Source of the DNA: DATFYM01 sp035315065
GTDB lineage: Bacteria; Acidobacteriota; Terriglobia; UBA7540
Assembly: GCA_035315065.1 (NCBI GenBank)
Contig: DATFYM010000111.1
Location: forward strand, 3,626 to 67,625
Length of the DNA: 64,000 nucleotides
Direction: 5' to 3'
The notes below the pieces were generated by a model that was not told where the DNA came from, ran no database searches, and saw only the letters and a program-made list of their open reading frames with translations. The translations under genes and the position numbers were made by a program. Numbering within the stretch: position 1 is the first letter of the stretch; the number at the start of each line of letters is the position of its first letter. Shown piece after piece: positions 32,682-41,158 of this stretch.

Positions 32682-34949
32682 ATGGCGAAAAAGCCAGCAC
32701 GACGATCGCAGACGAAGGCAGGGCCGGGCAGCGCGCGGCCTCGCACCGGATCGGCTCCCATGCCGGCCGCCGCATTGAGCGACGCGGCTCCGGCCGAAGC
32801 GCCTTCCACTTCGCCGCCCCCGAAACTCGACGCCCCGGAGCTGTACATCAACCGAGAGCTGAGCCTGCTCGAATTCCAGCGAAGAGTGTTGGAAGAGGCG
32901 CAGGATCCCACCAATCCCCTACTGGAAAGGGTGAAGTTCCTATCCATCTTCAGCTCCAATCTCGACGAGTTCTTCATGGTCCGAGTGGCCGGCCTGCTGA
33001 AGCAAGTGGAGAGCGGTGATCAGGAATTAGGCGGCGACGGCCGATCGGCGAGCGCGCAGCTTCAGCTCATCCGCCATCAGGTAGCGCAACTGGCCGACGA
33101 ATCACATAATTCTTGGCACCAGGAACTGCGGCCCGCACTCGAAAACGCCGGGATCCGCATTACCGAGTTCTCTCGCTTGACCCGGGCCGAGCGGGCGGCG
33201 GCGGATGTGTTCTTCCTGCACAATGTGTTCCCGGTGCTCACCCCCCTCGGTTTCGACGGCAGCCGGCCGTTCCCTCACATCTCCAACCGCAGCGTGAACC
33301 TGGCCGTGGTGGTTCGGGATGAGGAAGGCGAAGAGCATTTTGCGCGGGTGAAGATTCCGGACACCTTGCCCCAACTGGTCCGGGTGAACCCGGCTGCCTC
33401 CGCCGAGCTGTCTGCCGGGCGAGATTCGCCGGAGCTGGTATTCGTGTGGCTGGAGCAGGTGATCGCCGCTAACCTGGGCCACTTGTTCCCGGGCCTGAAA
33501 ATCGTGGAGGCCCACCCTTTCCGGGTGATCCGGGATGCCGACGTTGCCATCCAGGAGCTCGAAAGCGACGATCTGCTGGAGACCATCGAGGAGGCCATGC
33601 GCCAGCGGCGGTTCCTGGCCGCCGTTCGCCTGCAAGCGAGCTCGAGTATGCCGCAGAAGATCGTGGACATCCTCACCAGCAACCTCGAAGTGGATCCGCA
33701 GCAGGTCTACCGTATCGATAACCCGATCGGGTTTGGCCGGCTGGCCGAACTGGCTTCGATCAACCGCCCCGAACTGAAGGACAAGCCTTTTGTCCCCTTC
33801 ACCCCACCGATCTTCGGACCCGAGTGCCAGGAGGACATTTTCGCCCTCATCCGCCACGACGACATCCTGTTGCATCACCCGTACGATTCGTTTCAGCCGG
33901 TGGTGGAGTTTCTGCGCCAGGCGGCTGGCGATCCACAGGTGCTGGCCATCAAGATGACCCTCTACCGAGTGGGCCGCAACTCCCCCGTGGTGGCGGCGCT
34001 GCTCGAGGCCAGCGAGAAAGGGAAGCAGGTGGCAGCGCTGGTGGAGCTGAAGGCACGGTTCGATGAGGAGAGTAACATCGAGTGGGCACGGACGCTGGAA
34101 GACGCGGGTGTCCACGTGGTGTACGGAGTGATGGGTCTGAAGGTGCACTCCAAGATTGCGCTCGTCGTTCGCCAGGAAGGCGACGCCATTCGCCGCTACA
34201 TGCATCTGGGCACGGGAAACTACAACCCGACCACGGCGCGGCTTTATACCGACTTGGGTCTCTTCACCTGTGACGAGGCTCTGGCCGAGGACGCTACCTA
34301 CTTCTTCAACGCCCTCACCGGATATTCGGCCAAGCGCGTGCCCGAACAACTTCTGGTGGCGCCGATGAATCTGACCGAGAAGCTGGAAGAGCTCATTAAG
34401 AGGGAGATCAAACTCCAGAAGAACGACGAGGAGGGCCGCCTCATCTTCAAGATGAACGCGCTCGAAGATCCCAAGATGATCGGGCTGCTCTACCGGGCCT
34501 CGCAAGCGGGCGTCCGCGTGGATCTGCTGGTGCGCGGATTCTGCTGTTTGCGGCCGGGCGTGCCCGGGGTGAGCGAGAACATTCGCGTCACCAGCATCGT
34601 GGGGCGATTCCTCGAACACAGCCGCATTTACTACTTTCGAAACGGTGGCGCCGAGGAGATCTACCTGGGCAGCGCCGATCTGATGCGACGCAGCCTGCGC
34701 CACCGGGTGGAGATCATCTTTCCGGTCAAGAGTCCCTCTTTGGTCGGCCGCCTCAAGGAAATGCTTTCCATTTATATGGCGGACGAGGCGAAGGCGCGCT
34801 ACTTGGGAAGCGGCGGGCGGTACACCAGAAGTCCCAGGAGGGACGAGCCCGATGCGGTGAACAGCCAAGCGTGGTTCTTGGGCCATCAAGACCTTCCAAC
34901 ACAGAGACACGGAGACACAGAGAAAATCGGAGATATCAGGAAAGGATGA
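32682..34949 (+). CDS. ppk: Polyphosphate kinase 1
   Basis: A 755-residue enzyme that reversibly makes polyphosphate from ATP. LYINRELSLLEFQRRVL opens the domain after a Ser/Ala/Pro-rich leader of about 55 residues. VYGVMGLKVHSKIALVV contains the autophosphorylated histidine, and GTGNYNPTTARLYTDLG is a conserved active-site stretch. The last 16 residues (TQRHGDTEKIGDIRKG) are encoded by the left arm of repeat locus 10. The stop overlaps the btuF start (ATGA). Confidence 0.95.
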   Translation: MAKKPARRSQTKAGPGSARPRTGSAPMPAAALSDAAPAEAPSTSPPPKLDAPELYINRELSLLEFQRRVLEEAQDPTNPLLERVKFLSIFSSNLDEFFMVRVAGLLKQVESGDQELGGDGRSASAQLQLIRHQVAQLADESHNSWHQELRPALENAGIRITEFSRLTRAERAAADVFFLHNVFPVLTPLGFDGSRPFPHISNRSVNLAVVVRDEEGEEHFARVKIPDTLPQLVRVNPAASAELSAGRDSPELVFVWLEQVIAANLGHLFPGLKIVEAHPFRVIRDADVAIQELESDDLLETIEEAMRQRRFLAAVRLQASSSMPQKIVDILTSNLEVDPQQVYRIDNPIGFGRLAELASINRPELKDKPFVPFTPPIFGPECQEDIFALIRHDDILLHHPYDSFQPVVEFLRQAAGDPQVLAIKMTLYRVGRNSPVVAALLEASEKGKQVAALVELKARFDEESNIEWARTLEDAGVHVVYGVMGLKVHSKIALVVRQEGDAIRRYMHLGTGNYNPTTARLYTDLGLFTCDEALAEDATYFFNALTGYSAKRVPEQLLVAPMNLTEKLEELIKREIKLQKNDEEGRLIFKMNALEDPKMIGLLYRASQAGVRVDLLVRGFCCLRPGVPGVSENIRVTSIVGRFLEHSRIYYFRNGGAEEIYLGSADLMRRSLRHRVEIIFPVKSPSLVGRLKEMLSIYMADEAKARYLGSGGRYTRSPRRDEPDAVNSQAWFLGHQDLPTQRHGDTEKIGDIRKG

Positions 34950-35009
34950 GGCACTCATCTGTTTGCCGTTTTTTTTCATTTTTCTCCGTGCCTCTGTGTC
35001 TCTGTATTG
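34897..35009 (+). repeat. Tandem-word inverted repeat (locus 10), overlaps ppk and btuF
   Basis: CACAGAGACACGGAGACA words (34897-34930) pair with TCTCCGTGCCTCTGTGTCTC words (34977-35009). The left arm is nearly the same as the inner arm of locus 1, including the preceding TTCCAA. Left arm codes the Ppk tail, right arm codes the BtuF signal peptide. Confidence 0.85.
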
Positions 35010-36079
35010 CCGGCTCTTTCTTGGCGCTTCACGCCCGCGTGGTGATCGACGAAACCGGTCGCCGCGTCAACGTCCCGGAGCACCCGCAGCGGCTCGTCTC
35101 GCTGGCGCCCAGCATCACCGAGACGCTCTACGCCCTCGGTCTCGGCGACCGACTGGTAGGCGATACGGACTACTGCGACTACCCGCCCGAAGCCAAGCTG
35201 AAGCCGCACGTGGGCAATGTCCTCAATCCCAGCCTGGAGAAGATCGTCGCGCTGAAGCCGGATTTGGTGCTGGGTATCTCGGAGGGCAACCGGATCGAGA
35301 CCGTGGACCAGCTCCAGCGGATTGGCATCCCACTCTACGGACTCACCGATCACACGCTGGACGACACGCTGCGCTCCATTGCCGACGTGGGCCGGGTTCT
35401 GGATGCGGAAGCGGCGGCCGACGCTCTCGGCCAGCGCCTCCGGGCCCGCATCGCGGAGGTGGAGCGGCGAGTGGCGGGCGCGCCGCGGCCCAAGGTCCTG
35501 TTCGTGGTTTGGTACCAGCCTCTCACCACCGCCGGCGCCCACACCTTCATTTCTGACGTTATCCATCGCGCCGGAGGCGTCTCCATTTCTGACGACCTCC
35601 CGGGTGACTGGCCCCGCCTCTCGCTCGAGGCGGCGCTCGACCGCAATCCGGACGTGATTCTGTTTCCCGGCGGGGAGTCCATGGCGCCCTCGCTCGACGA
35701 AATTCGTCGGCTCCCGGGCTGGCGCGACTTGGCCGCCGTGAAGCACGACCGCTTGCACGTGGTCTCCGAGAGTATCATTCATCCCAGCCCGCGCCTCGTG
35801 GACGCCCTGGAGCAGGTGGCGGCCATTCTCCATCCCGATCGGATGAAGGGCTACGCGGCAAGAATTGCCGATTGCAGATTGACGATTGACGATTGTACAC
35901 CGCGCTCACCGACGATTGTGAATGGCCGATTGAGAGATTCGCGCGGCTCGCCTGTTCTCCTCTTCCAATCGTTAATCGTCAATCGTCAATCGTCAATTCT
36001 TCTGGGCCCCTCTTCCAATCGTCAATCGTCAATCGTTCCCGCCAGGCGGGATCAATTCTTCCTCGGGGCGGCCCGATGA
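34946..36079 (+). CDS. btuF: Cobalamin-type ABC transporter substrate-binding protein
   Basis: A 377-residue periplasmic binding protein of the BtuF/FepB fold: VIDETGRRVNVPEHPQRLVS, LAPSITETLYALGLGDRLVG, ending with the domain near YAARIADC. The ATG overlaps the ppk stop. The signal peptide (FFSFFSVPLCLCIAGSFLAL) is translated from the right arm of locus 10. About 60 C-terminal residues come from locus 11 repeat words. The substrate could be cobalamin or another iron-chelate; no riboswitch helps decide. Confidence 0.88.
   Translation: MRHSSVCRFFSFFSVPLCLCIAGSFLALHARVVIDETGRRVNVPEHPQRLVSLAPSITETLYALGLGDRLVGDTDYCDYPPEAKLKPHVGNVLNPSLEKIVALKPDLVLGISEGNRIETVDQLQRIGIPLYGLTDHTLDDTLRSIADVGRVLDAEAAADALGQRLRARIAEVERRVAGAPRPKVLFVVWYQPLTTAGAHTFISDVIHRAGGVSISDDLPGDWPRLSLEAALDRNPDVILFPGGESMAPSLDEIRRLPGWRDLAAVKHDRLHVVSESIIHPSPRLVDALEQVAAILHPDRMKGYAARIADCRLTIDDCTPRSPTIVNGRLRDSRGSPVLLFQSLIVNRQSSILLGPSSNRQSSIVPARRDQFFLGAAR
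35860..36036 (+). repeat. Tandem-word inverted repeat (locus 11), inside btuF 3' end
   Basis: GATTGACGATTGACGATTG words (35860-35896) pair with AATCGTCAATCGTCAATCG (35965-36000), with a second right-arm copy at 36014-36036. The same word forms the outer arms of locus 1. The element is read through as the BtuF tail. Confidence 0.85.
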
Positions 36080-37077
36080 AAGTTGCCGCCACGCGCCAGA
36101 ACGTGGTCGTCCTGGTGTTGATTCTCTCCGCGGCCTGCGTTGTGGTGGGACTCGGGGCGCTGGCGGTGGGCGGCGTCCACCTGACGCTGGCGGAAGTCTG
36201 GACGGCGCTGCGCGGTACCGGCTCCAACGCCGAGGCGTCCGCCATCGTTCGCGACATCCGCCTGCCGCGCGTGGTCCTGGCGGCGCTGGTGGGTGCCGCG
36301 CTGGCGGTGGCAGGGACGGTGCTCCAGGCGCTGCTGCGCAATCCGCTGGCCGACCCCTACGTCCTGGGAATTTCCAGCGGCGCCGCCCTGGGCGATATCA
36401 TGGCGCTGTGGGTGGGCGGGCGCATCGCCGCCGCCGCGCCGGGATTCGCTTTCGCCGGCGCGCTCCTAACGATGACTTGGGTCTACGCGCTGGGCCGCCG
36501 CGGCGGGCGCCTGAAGAGCTTCACGCTGCTCCTGGCGGGTGTGGTCACCGCGTCGTTTCTCTCCGCCCTGATTCTGTTCATACTCACCCTGCTCTCTACT
36601 CGCGACGTGCGCGGCGTCGCTTTCTGGCTGATGGGTGATCTGAGCGCGGCGACTGGGGCGGAACTTCGCCTGCTTGCGCCCGCCGTGGTGGTGGCCATCG
36701 CCGCGCTTTACTGGTTCGCCAAGGACCTCAACGTGATGCTGCTCGGCGACGACGAAGCTGCGCACCTCGGCGTCAACGTGGCCCGCGTCGAGACTGCCGT
36801 CTTTGTGTTGTCGTCGCTGTTGACCGCGCTGGCGGTTTCGGCGAGCGGCGCCATCGGCTACCTCGGCCTGCTGGTGCCGCACGTGGGACGGATGCTGGTG
36901 GGCAGCGACCACCGCACGCTGCTGCCCACTGCGGCGCTGGGCGGCGCTATAATTCTGGTGCTGTCGGATACGCTGGCACGCACGGTGGTGGCGCCGTCCG
37001 AGTTGCCTGTAGGCGCGGTCACCGCCCTCGCCGGTGCGCCCGTGTTCATTTATCTGCTGCGACGCACGGCCGGGTGA
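36076..37077 (+). CDS. btuC: FecCD/BtuC-type ABC transporter permease
   Basis: A 333-residue permease with about nine or ten helices. RLPRVVLAALVGAALAVAGT and LLRNPLADPYVLGISSGAALG are diagnostic of the BtuC/FecD family, as is GAIGYLGLLVPHVGRMLVG. The ATG overlaps the btuF stop. The ATPase (btuD) lies 4 kb further on, behind unrelated genes. Confidence 0.93.
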   Translation: MKVAATRQNVVVLVLILSAACVVVGLGALAVGGVHLTLAEVWTALRGTGSNAEASAIVRDIRLPRVVLAALVGAALAVAGTVLQALLRNPLADPYVLGISSGAALGDIMALWVGGRIAAAAPGFAFAGALLTMTWVYALGRRGGRLKSFTLLLAGVVTASFLSALILFILTLLSTRDVRGVAFWLMGDLSAATGAELRLLAPAVVVAIAALYWFAKDLNVMLLGDDEAAHLGVNVARVETAVFVLSSLLTALAVSASGAIGYLGLLVPHVGRMLVGSDHRTLLPTAALGGAIILVLSDTLARTVVAPSELPVGAVTALAGAPVFIYLLRRTAG

Positions 37078-37125
37078 GAGGAATTTGGCAGAAGGCAGAG
37101 AGCCGGCATTTGAAAGGAGAAAGCC

Positions 37126-37662
37126 ATGGGGATTAAGGCAAGACTGAGGAAGCGAGAGGAGCAGCAGGGAATCGTCGGTGTGGGGTGCTACCGCTGGGAA
37201 CAGTGGGAACGGCTCCTCGAGATTTCGACGGATCGGGACCGCCTAGAAGATACCCACGAAGAATGGCTTAAGAACGCAACCCGAGTATTCGATCGCTTGA
37301 AGCGTCAAGGAGTCCCAGTCATCAAGACGGACATCGATGTAGAAGATTTGCTGGCTTGGTGCGCAAAGAATGGTTTGGCGGTGAACGGCGAATCGCGGGC
37401 GAAATACGTCGTTGAAAAAACGTCACACGGTGGTAAAGAACTCGCGCAGCGCTGTAAAGCGAACATGAGGAGCGGTGCGGTGGAGCGCAAGACAGGAAGC
37501 TGCAAAACGTCCAAAACGCTATCATTGACGAAGTGCTGGTTAGGCTGGTGCCGATCTTTGAGTGATTTGACCGTCATCGGGCTGTACAGTGGAGCAGAAA
37601 ACCTCCATAATTGCTCTGTGGAGACGCGATGCAAGTCACTTTGGATTTGCCCGAAGAACTAA
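37126..37662 (+). CDS. Hypothetical protein, conserved-looking N-terminus
   Basis: AAAGGAG precedes ATG 37126. The first 105 residues look like a real soluble protein (WEQWERLLEISTDRDRLED, VPVIKTDIDVEDLLAWC, AKYVVEKT). The remaining 70 are Cys/Ser/Lys-rich with no structure pattern, and the end overlaps the next gene by 34 bp, so the natural end may have been lost by a frameshift or deletion. Family not recognised. Confidence 0.5.
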   Translation: MGIKARLRKREEQQGIVGVGCYRWEQWERLLEISTDRDRLEDTHEEWLKNATRVFDRLKRQGVPVIKTDIDVEDLLAWCAKNGLAVNGESRAKYVVEKTSHGGKELAQRCKANMRSGAVERKTGSCKTSKTLSLTKCWLGWCRSLSDLTVIGLYSGAENLHNCSVETRCKSLWICPKN

Positions 37663-37892
37663 CCCGATACTTGGGAGAGAACCCTGAAACCCTCTCTCGC
37701 GCTGCCCTCGAAGCGCTGGCAGCGGATGGAGTGCGCTCCGGAAGGCTCTCGACGGCGCAAGCCCGCCGCGTCCTTGGCTTCCGTACGCGCCACCAGATGG
37801 AGGCCTTCCTCAAGGCCCACGGCGTGGATCATGCGCTCACCATGGAGCAGGTCCGGCGCGACAGCGAAACTGCCCTGGCGTTCAGCAAATGA
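37629..37892 (+). CDS. UPF0175-family antitoxin
   Basis: An 87-residue protein with VTLDLPEELTRYLGENPETLSRAALE at the start and a helix-turn-helix-like LSTAQARRVLGFRTRHQMEAFL, typical of UPF0175. These pair with DUF3368 PIN toxins. The stop overlaps the toxin start (ATGA at 37889-37892). Intact and probably functional as repressor. Confidence 0.8.
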   Translation: MQVTLDLPEELTRYLGENPETLSRAALEALAADGVRSGRLSTAQARRVLGFRTRHQMEAFLKAHGVDHALTMEQVRRDSETALAFSK

Positions 37893-38393
37893 AGGTTGTG
37901 GTCGCGGACACGTCGCCGCTGAACTATTTGCTCCTCATTGGTGAAGTCGATCTTCTGCCGCGCCTCTACGGCAGGGTGCTCGTCCCCGACATTGTGGTCT
38001 CAGAACTCATCGATTCCGAGGCTCCGCCGGCGGTCAGAACCTGGGCGTCCCACGTGCCTTCTTGGGTCGACTGTCCGGCCCACGCCGGCGTCGATGGAAC
38101 GACTCGAAAGGCTCGACGAAGGTGAACGCGCGGCTATTCTCCTTGCCGAGGCTCAGCCCCCGCCAGTGCTGCTGGTGATCGACGATGCCGACGGCCGCGC
38201 CGAGGCGAAACGCCGCCGACTGCCTTTCACCGGAACCCTGGGCGTGCTTCGCGCCGCTCGACTCCGCGACCTGGTCGATTTGCCCGCGGCGCTGACTCGT
38301 CTCAAGAGGACGAACTTCAGGTGTCCTGCCGTTTTGATTGAGGAACTTCTGGCAGAAGATGCTGGACGGAAGCGCCCTGAACCATCAGGCTGA
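37889..38393 (+). pseudogene. DUF3368 PIN-domain toxin broken by a +1 frameshift
   Basis: The N-terminal half reads VVADTSPLNYLLLIGE and LVPDIVVSELID, a PIN fold with the first catalytic Asp. Near 38069-38072 the frame breaks. Dropping one base gives WVDVRPTPASMERLERLDEG, then AAILLAE, GTLGVLRAARLRDLVDLPAAL and a natural end at 38393. As read, the first frame stops at 38125, so no active toxin is made while its antitoxin stays intact. Confidence 0.75.
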
Positions 38394-38419
38394 TGATGCT
38401 GCCGGGGAGGTAGTCAACT

Positions 38420-40321
38420 ATGAGACGACTCAGCATTGTTTTGTGCTTGCTCGCGATGGCTGCTGGACCATTGCCGGCTCAGGAGGAATATCCTCTCGGA
38501 CCCGATTCCCAGCGCCAGCCTGGCGTTCCCCAAGGCAGCGTTACCCACTACACCTGGACGAGCGGCCCCAACCGTGGCGGACAGACCTTTCCCGGCACTG
38601 AGCGCGACTACTGGGTCTATGTCCCCAGCCAGTACACGCCCGATAAGGCGGCCTGCGTGATGGTGTTCCAGGACGGCGAGGGCTTTATCAAGGAAGACGG
38701 CCGGGCACGCATCCCCATCGTGTTTGACAATCTTATCGCCAAGCACGAGATGCCGGTGACCATCGGCATTTTCATCAATCCCGGCGTACTGAAGGCGCTC
38801 TCGCCCGACCAGCAGAGCCGGTTCAACCGCAGTTTCGAGTACGACGGGTTAGGCGACCGCTACGCCCGCTTCCTGCTGGACGAGATCCTGCACGAGGTGG
38901 CCAAGCACCACAACCTATCCACCAAGCCGGACGACCGCGCCGTCGCTGGCCTGAGTTCTGGAGGGATTTGCGCTTTCACGGCGGCATGGAATCGTCCCGA
39001 TGCCTTCCATCGCGTACTCAGCTTTATCGGCAGCTTCACAGACTTAAGAGGCGGCGATATCTACCCGGCGCTGATTCGCAAGACCGAGCCCAAGCCGTTG
39101 CGCGTTTTCCTTCAGGACGGCAGCCACGATCTCAACATCTACGCCGGCGACTGGTGGATGGCGAATCAATCGATGGCTTCGGCGCTTGAATATGCGGGCT
39201 ACGACGTGAAGTTCGTGACCGGCGACAAGGATCATGACATGGAGCAGGGCGGCGCGATCCTGCCCGACGCGCTGCGCTGGCTGTGGCGCGACTATCCCCA
39301 GCCGATCGCCAAGCCGGCGCCGAATCACAGCGGAGATAAGCGGACGGCGATTCTTGATCCCGCCAGCCATTGGATATCGGTGCCCATCCCTCCCCGGGGA
39401 ATCAAGATCACGAATGACTGGTCAAATTCGAACCCAGGGACTGGGGCTGGCCTTGCTGTCGACGCGGCTGGAGAGGTTGTCCTCAGCGATGTTTTCGGGC
39501 GGCGCATCGTCAAGGTCGGCGCTGACGGGACGGTCTCCACGCTCATCCCGAACGCGCCGGCGTCGCTGCAACTCTCCCGCAGCATGGGCTTCGGTCCGGA
39601 CGGGCAGCTCTACTCCTGTGAACGCGGGCGGATTTCAGCTTACTCGCTGCAAGGCAAACGACGCACCTTCGTCGATGGCGCTCAGTGCCAGGATCTGGCG
39701 CTTACCCACGAGGGCGGAGTCTACTTTACTGATTTTCAAAGTGTCTGGTACGTCGACCGCTCCGGCCGCAGAAAAATCGTCTACCCTGTATGGGCTCAGC
39801 TAACGAACTTCCCCGCGGAGGTAACGCCGATGCCGTTGATGGTTCGCGGCTGGAGAGATTGGGCGCGTTCAAGAGAGCAACCGCCAGTGCTTCTCATGTC
39901 GCACCCAAACGAGGTTCGCCTCTCGCTGGATCAATCACTCCTATTTGTGGACGATCCGGAGTCACGATGGGTTTGGTCGTTCCAGGTTCAGGCTGACGGG
40001 TCATTGACAGGTGCCGAACGCTTCTACCACCTTGAGACAGGCGACGATTCCCCTAGGACCGGCGCTGCCGGCATGACCGTGGATAGCCAGGGTTACCTAT
40101 ATGTGGCCACAGAACTGGGCATCCAGGTTTGCGATCAGCCCGGCCGCGTGCTGGCCATCATCAACTCGCCCGCCCCGGGCCCGCTGCTCGGTGTCACGTT
40201 TGGCGGTCCCGATCTTCAAGACTTATACGTCGTGGCCGGCGAGAGACTCTACAAGCGCCACCTGCTGAGAAAGGGGGTTCTGCCCTGGGTCCTGCAGAAA
40301 CCGCCGGTCCCGCAGCTTTGA
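38420..40321 (+). CDS. Secreted esterase fused to gluconolactonase-like propeller
   Basis: A 633-residue exported protein with signal peptide RRLSIVLCLLAMAAGPLPAQ. Residues about 50-300 are an alpha/beta-hydrolase of the enterochelin-esterase type, with nucleophile elbow GLSSGGICAF and a late DHDMEQG histidine. Residues about 330-620 form an SMP-30/gluconolactonase-like six-bladed propeller (GLAVDAAGEVVLSDVFGRRI, GMTVDSQGYLYVATELG). GGGAGG precedes the ATG. The fusion suggests hydrolysis of a sugar ester or lactone. Confidence 0.85.
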   Translation: MRRLSIVLCLLAMAAGPLPAQEEYPLGPDSQRQPGVPQGSVTHYTWTSGPNRGGQTFPGTERDYWVYVPSQYTPDKAACVMVFQDGEGFIKEDGRARIPIVFDNLIAKHEMPVTIGIFINPGVLKALSPDQQSRFNRSFEYDGLGDRYARFLLDEILHEVAKHHNLSTKPDDRAVAGLSSGGICAFTAAWNRPDAFHRVLSFIGSFTDLRGGDIYPALIRKTEPKPLRVFLQDGSHDLNIYAGDWWMANQSMASALEYAGYDVKFVTGDKDHDMEQGGAILPDALRWLWRDYPQPIAKPAPNHSGDKRTAILDPASHWISVPIPPRGIKITNDWSNSNPGTGAGLAVDAAGEVVLSDVFGRRIVKVGADGTVSTLIPNAPASLQLSRSMGFGPDGQLYSCERGRISAYSLQGKRRTFVDGAQCQDLALTHEGGVYFTDFQSVWYVDRSGRRKIVYPVWAQLTNFPAEVTPMPLMVRGWRDWARSREQPPVLLMSHPNEVRLSLDQSLLFVDDPESRWVWSFQVQADGSLTGAERFYHLETGDDSPRTGAAGMTVDSQGYLYVATELGIQVCDQPGRVLAIINSPAPGPLLGVTFGGPDLQDLYVVAGERLYKRHLLRKGVLPWVLQKPPVPQL

Positions 40322-40383
40322 AGGCGCGTAGTGGTGCTCTTCGCTATCCCTCGCTCAGAGATGACTCACGTTATGGGTTGTTG

Positions 40384-40639
40384 ATGAAACGGATCCGAAT
40401 GATGGCTCACGCCGTCGAGCAGCTTGAGGAGCGGGGCAGCGACCGAGGCTGAGGTCAAGCAAGCCATCGAGGAAGGCCTCCGCGAATCCGCCAAGAGTGG
40501 CAGGTTCATTTATCGCCTGAATTTCCAGTACAACGCGGAATGGCAAGGAAAGTTCTATGCCATCAAACAGGTTGCGCCGGTCGTGGCCGAGGCGCAGAAT
40601 CAGATTGTCGTTGTAACCGTGTACACGTTCCACTTCTGA
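40384..40639 (+). pseudogene. DUF4258 protein with +1 frameshift
   Basis: ATG 40384 gives IRMMAHAVEQLEERG, the DUF4258 start, then hits TGA after 22 codons. Removing one base near 40440 restores ATEAEVKQAIEEGLRES and the rest of the family (GRFIYRLNFQYNAEW, IVVVTVYTFHF) to the stop at 40639. An internal TTG at 40424 could give a shortened product. DUF4258 proteins behave like toxins beside DUF2283 partners. Confidence 0.75.
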
Positions 40640-40651
40640 GAGGATCGTGCG

Positions 40652-40876
40652 ATGAAGATCTCTTACGACGCCGAGGCCGACGCCCTCTATATTCGTCTGC
40701 TGGAGGGCGAGCACCAGTGCCGAACGCTGCGCCTGACGGAGGAAGTGAGTCTGAACATCGGGCCGGGCGAGGAGTTGGTAGGCATCGAGATCCTGGACGC
40801 CAAGGAGGTCCTGGGGAAAGGCGCACGGCCCACAGTTGTCTTGGAGAACGTTCTCGCTGTCCAGGCAGGAGTGTGA
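40652..40876 (+). CDS. DUF2283 family protein
   Basis: A 74-residue protein with the full DUF2283 pattern: ISYDAEADALYIRLLEG, EVSLNIGPGEELVGIEILDA. GAGAGGA precedes the ATG. It lies 12 bp after the broken DUF4258 gene, the usual partner. It is intact. Confidence 0.85.
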   Translation: MKISYDAEADALYIRLLEGEHQCRTLRLTEEVSLNIGPGEELVGIEILDAKEVLGKGARPTVVLENVLAVQAGV

Positions 40877-40986
40877 TCTCTAGCTCCGAAGTATTGCGTC
40901 TTCCCTGTACTACTGTTTCCGAACTTCTTTGTGGGCCACGAAGAAATGTGAGCTTCGGATGCCGCGGCGCGCAAAGAACAAGAGCT

Positions 40987-41100
40987 CAACACAGAGTTCG
41001 CGGAGGCTCACAGAGGTCACGGAGAAGGCGAAGAGCACGGCGCCTCATTCTTCGCTTCTTCTCTGTGGTCTTCGTGAAGCCTCCGTGAACTCTGTGTTGA
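40987..41100 (+). repeat. Tandem-word inverted repeat (locus 12)
   Basis: CAACACAGAG...CTCACAGAGGTCACGGAG words (40987-41035) pair with TCTCTGTGGTC...AACTCTGTGTTG (41054-41100), nearly complementary over about 45 bp around a short loop. Same word class as loci 1 and 10. Confidence 0.85.
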
Positions 41101-41158
41101 GGTCTTTGGTTGCGTCCACAGGCCGCGCTGCGGTGGAGGATACCGAATTCTCAAACCC

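Noticed and set aside
34850..34945. Cobalamin riboswitch before btuF
   Set aside because: btuF starts on the ppk stop and the region holds only the repeat arm; no B12-box-like sequence seen.
40384..40639. Programmed +1 frameshifting of the RF2 type in the DUF4258 gene
   Set aside because: The stop context is GGC TGA without a CTT slippery codon or upstream Shine-Dalgarno stimulator, and the other three shifted genes share no motif with it.
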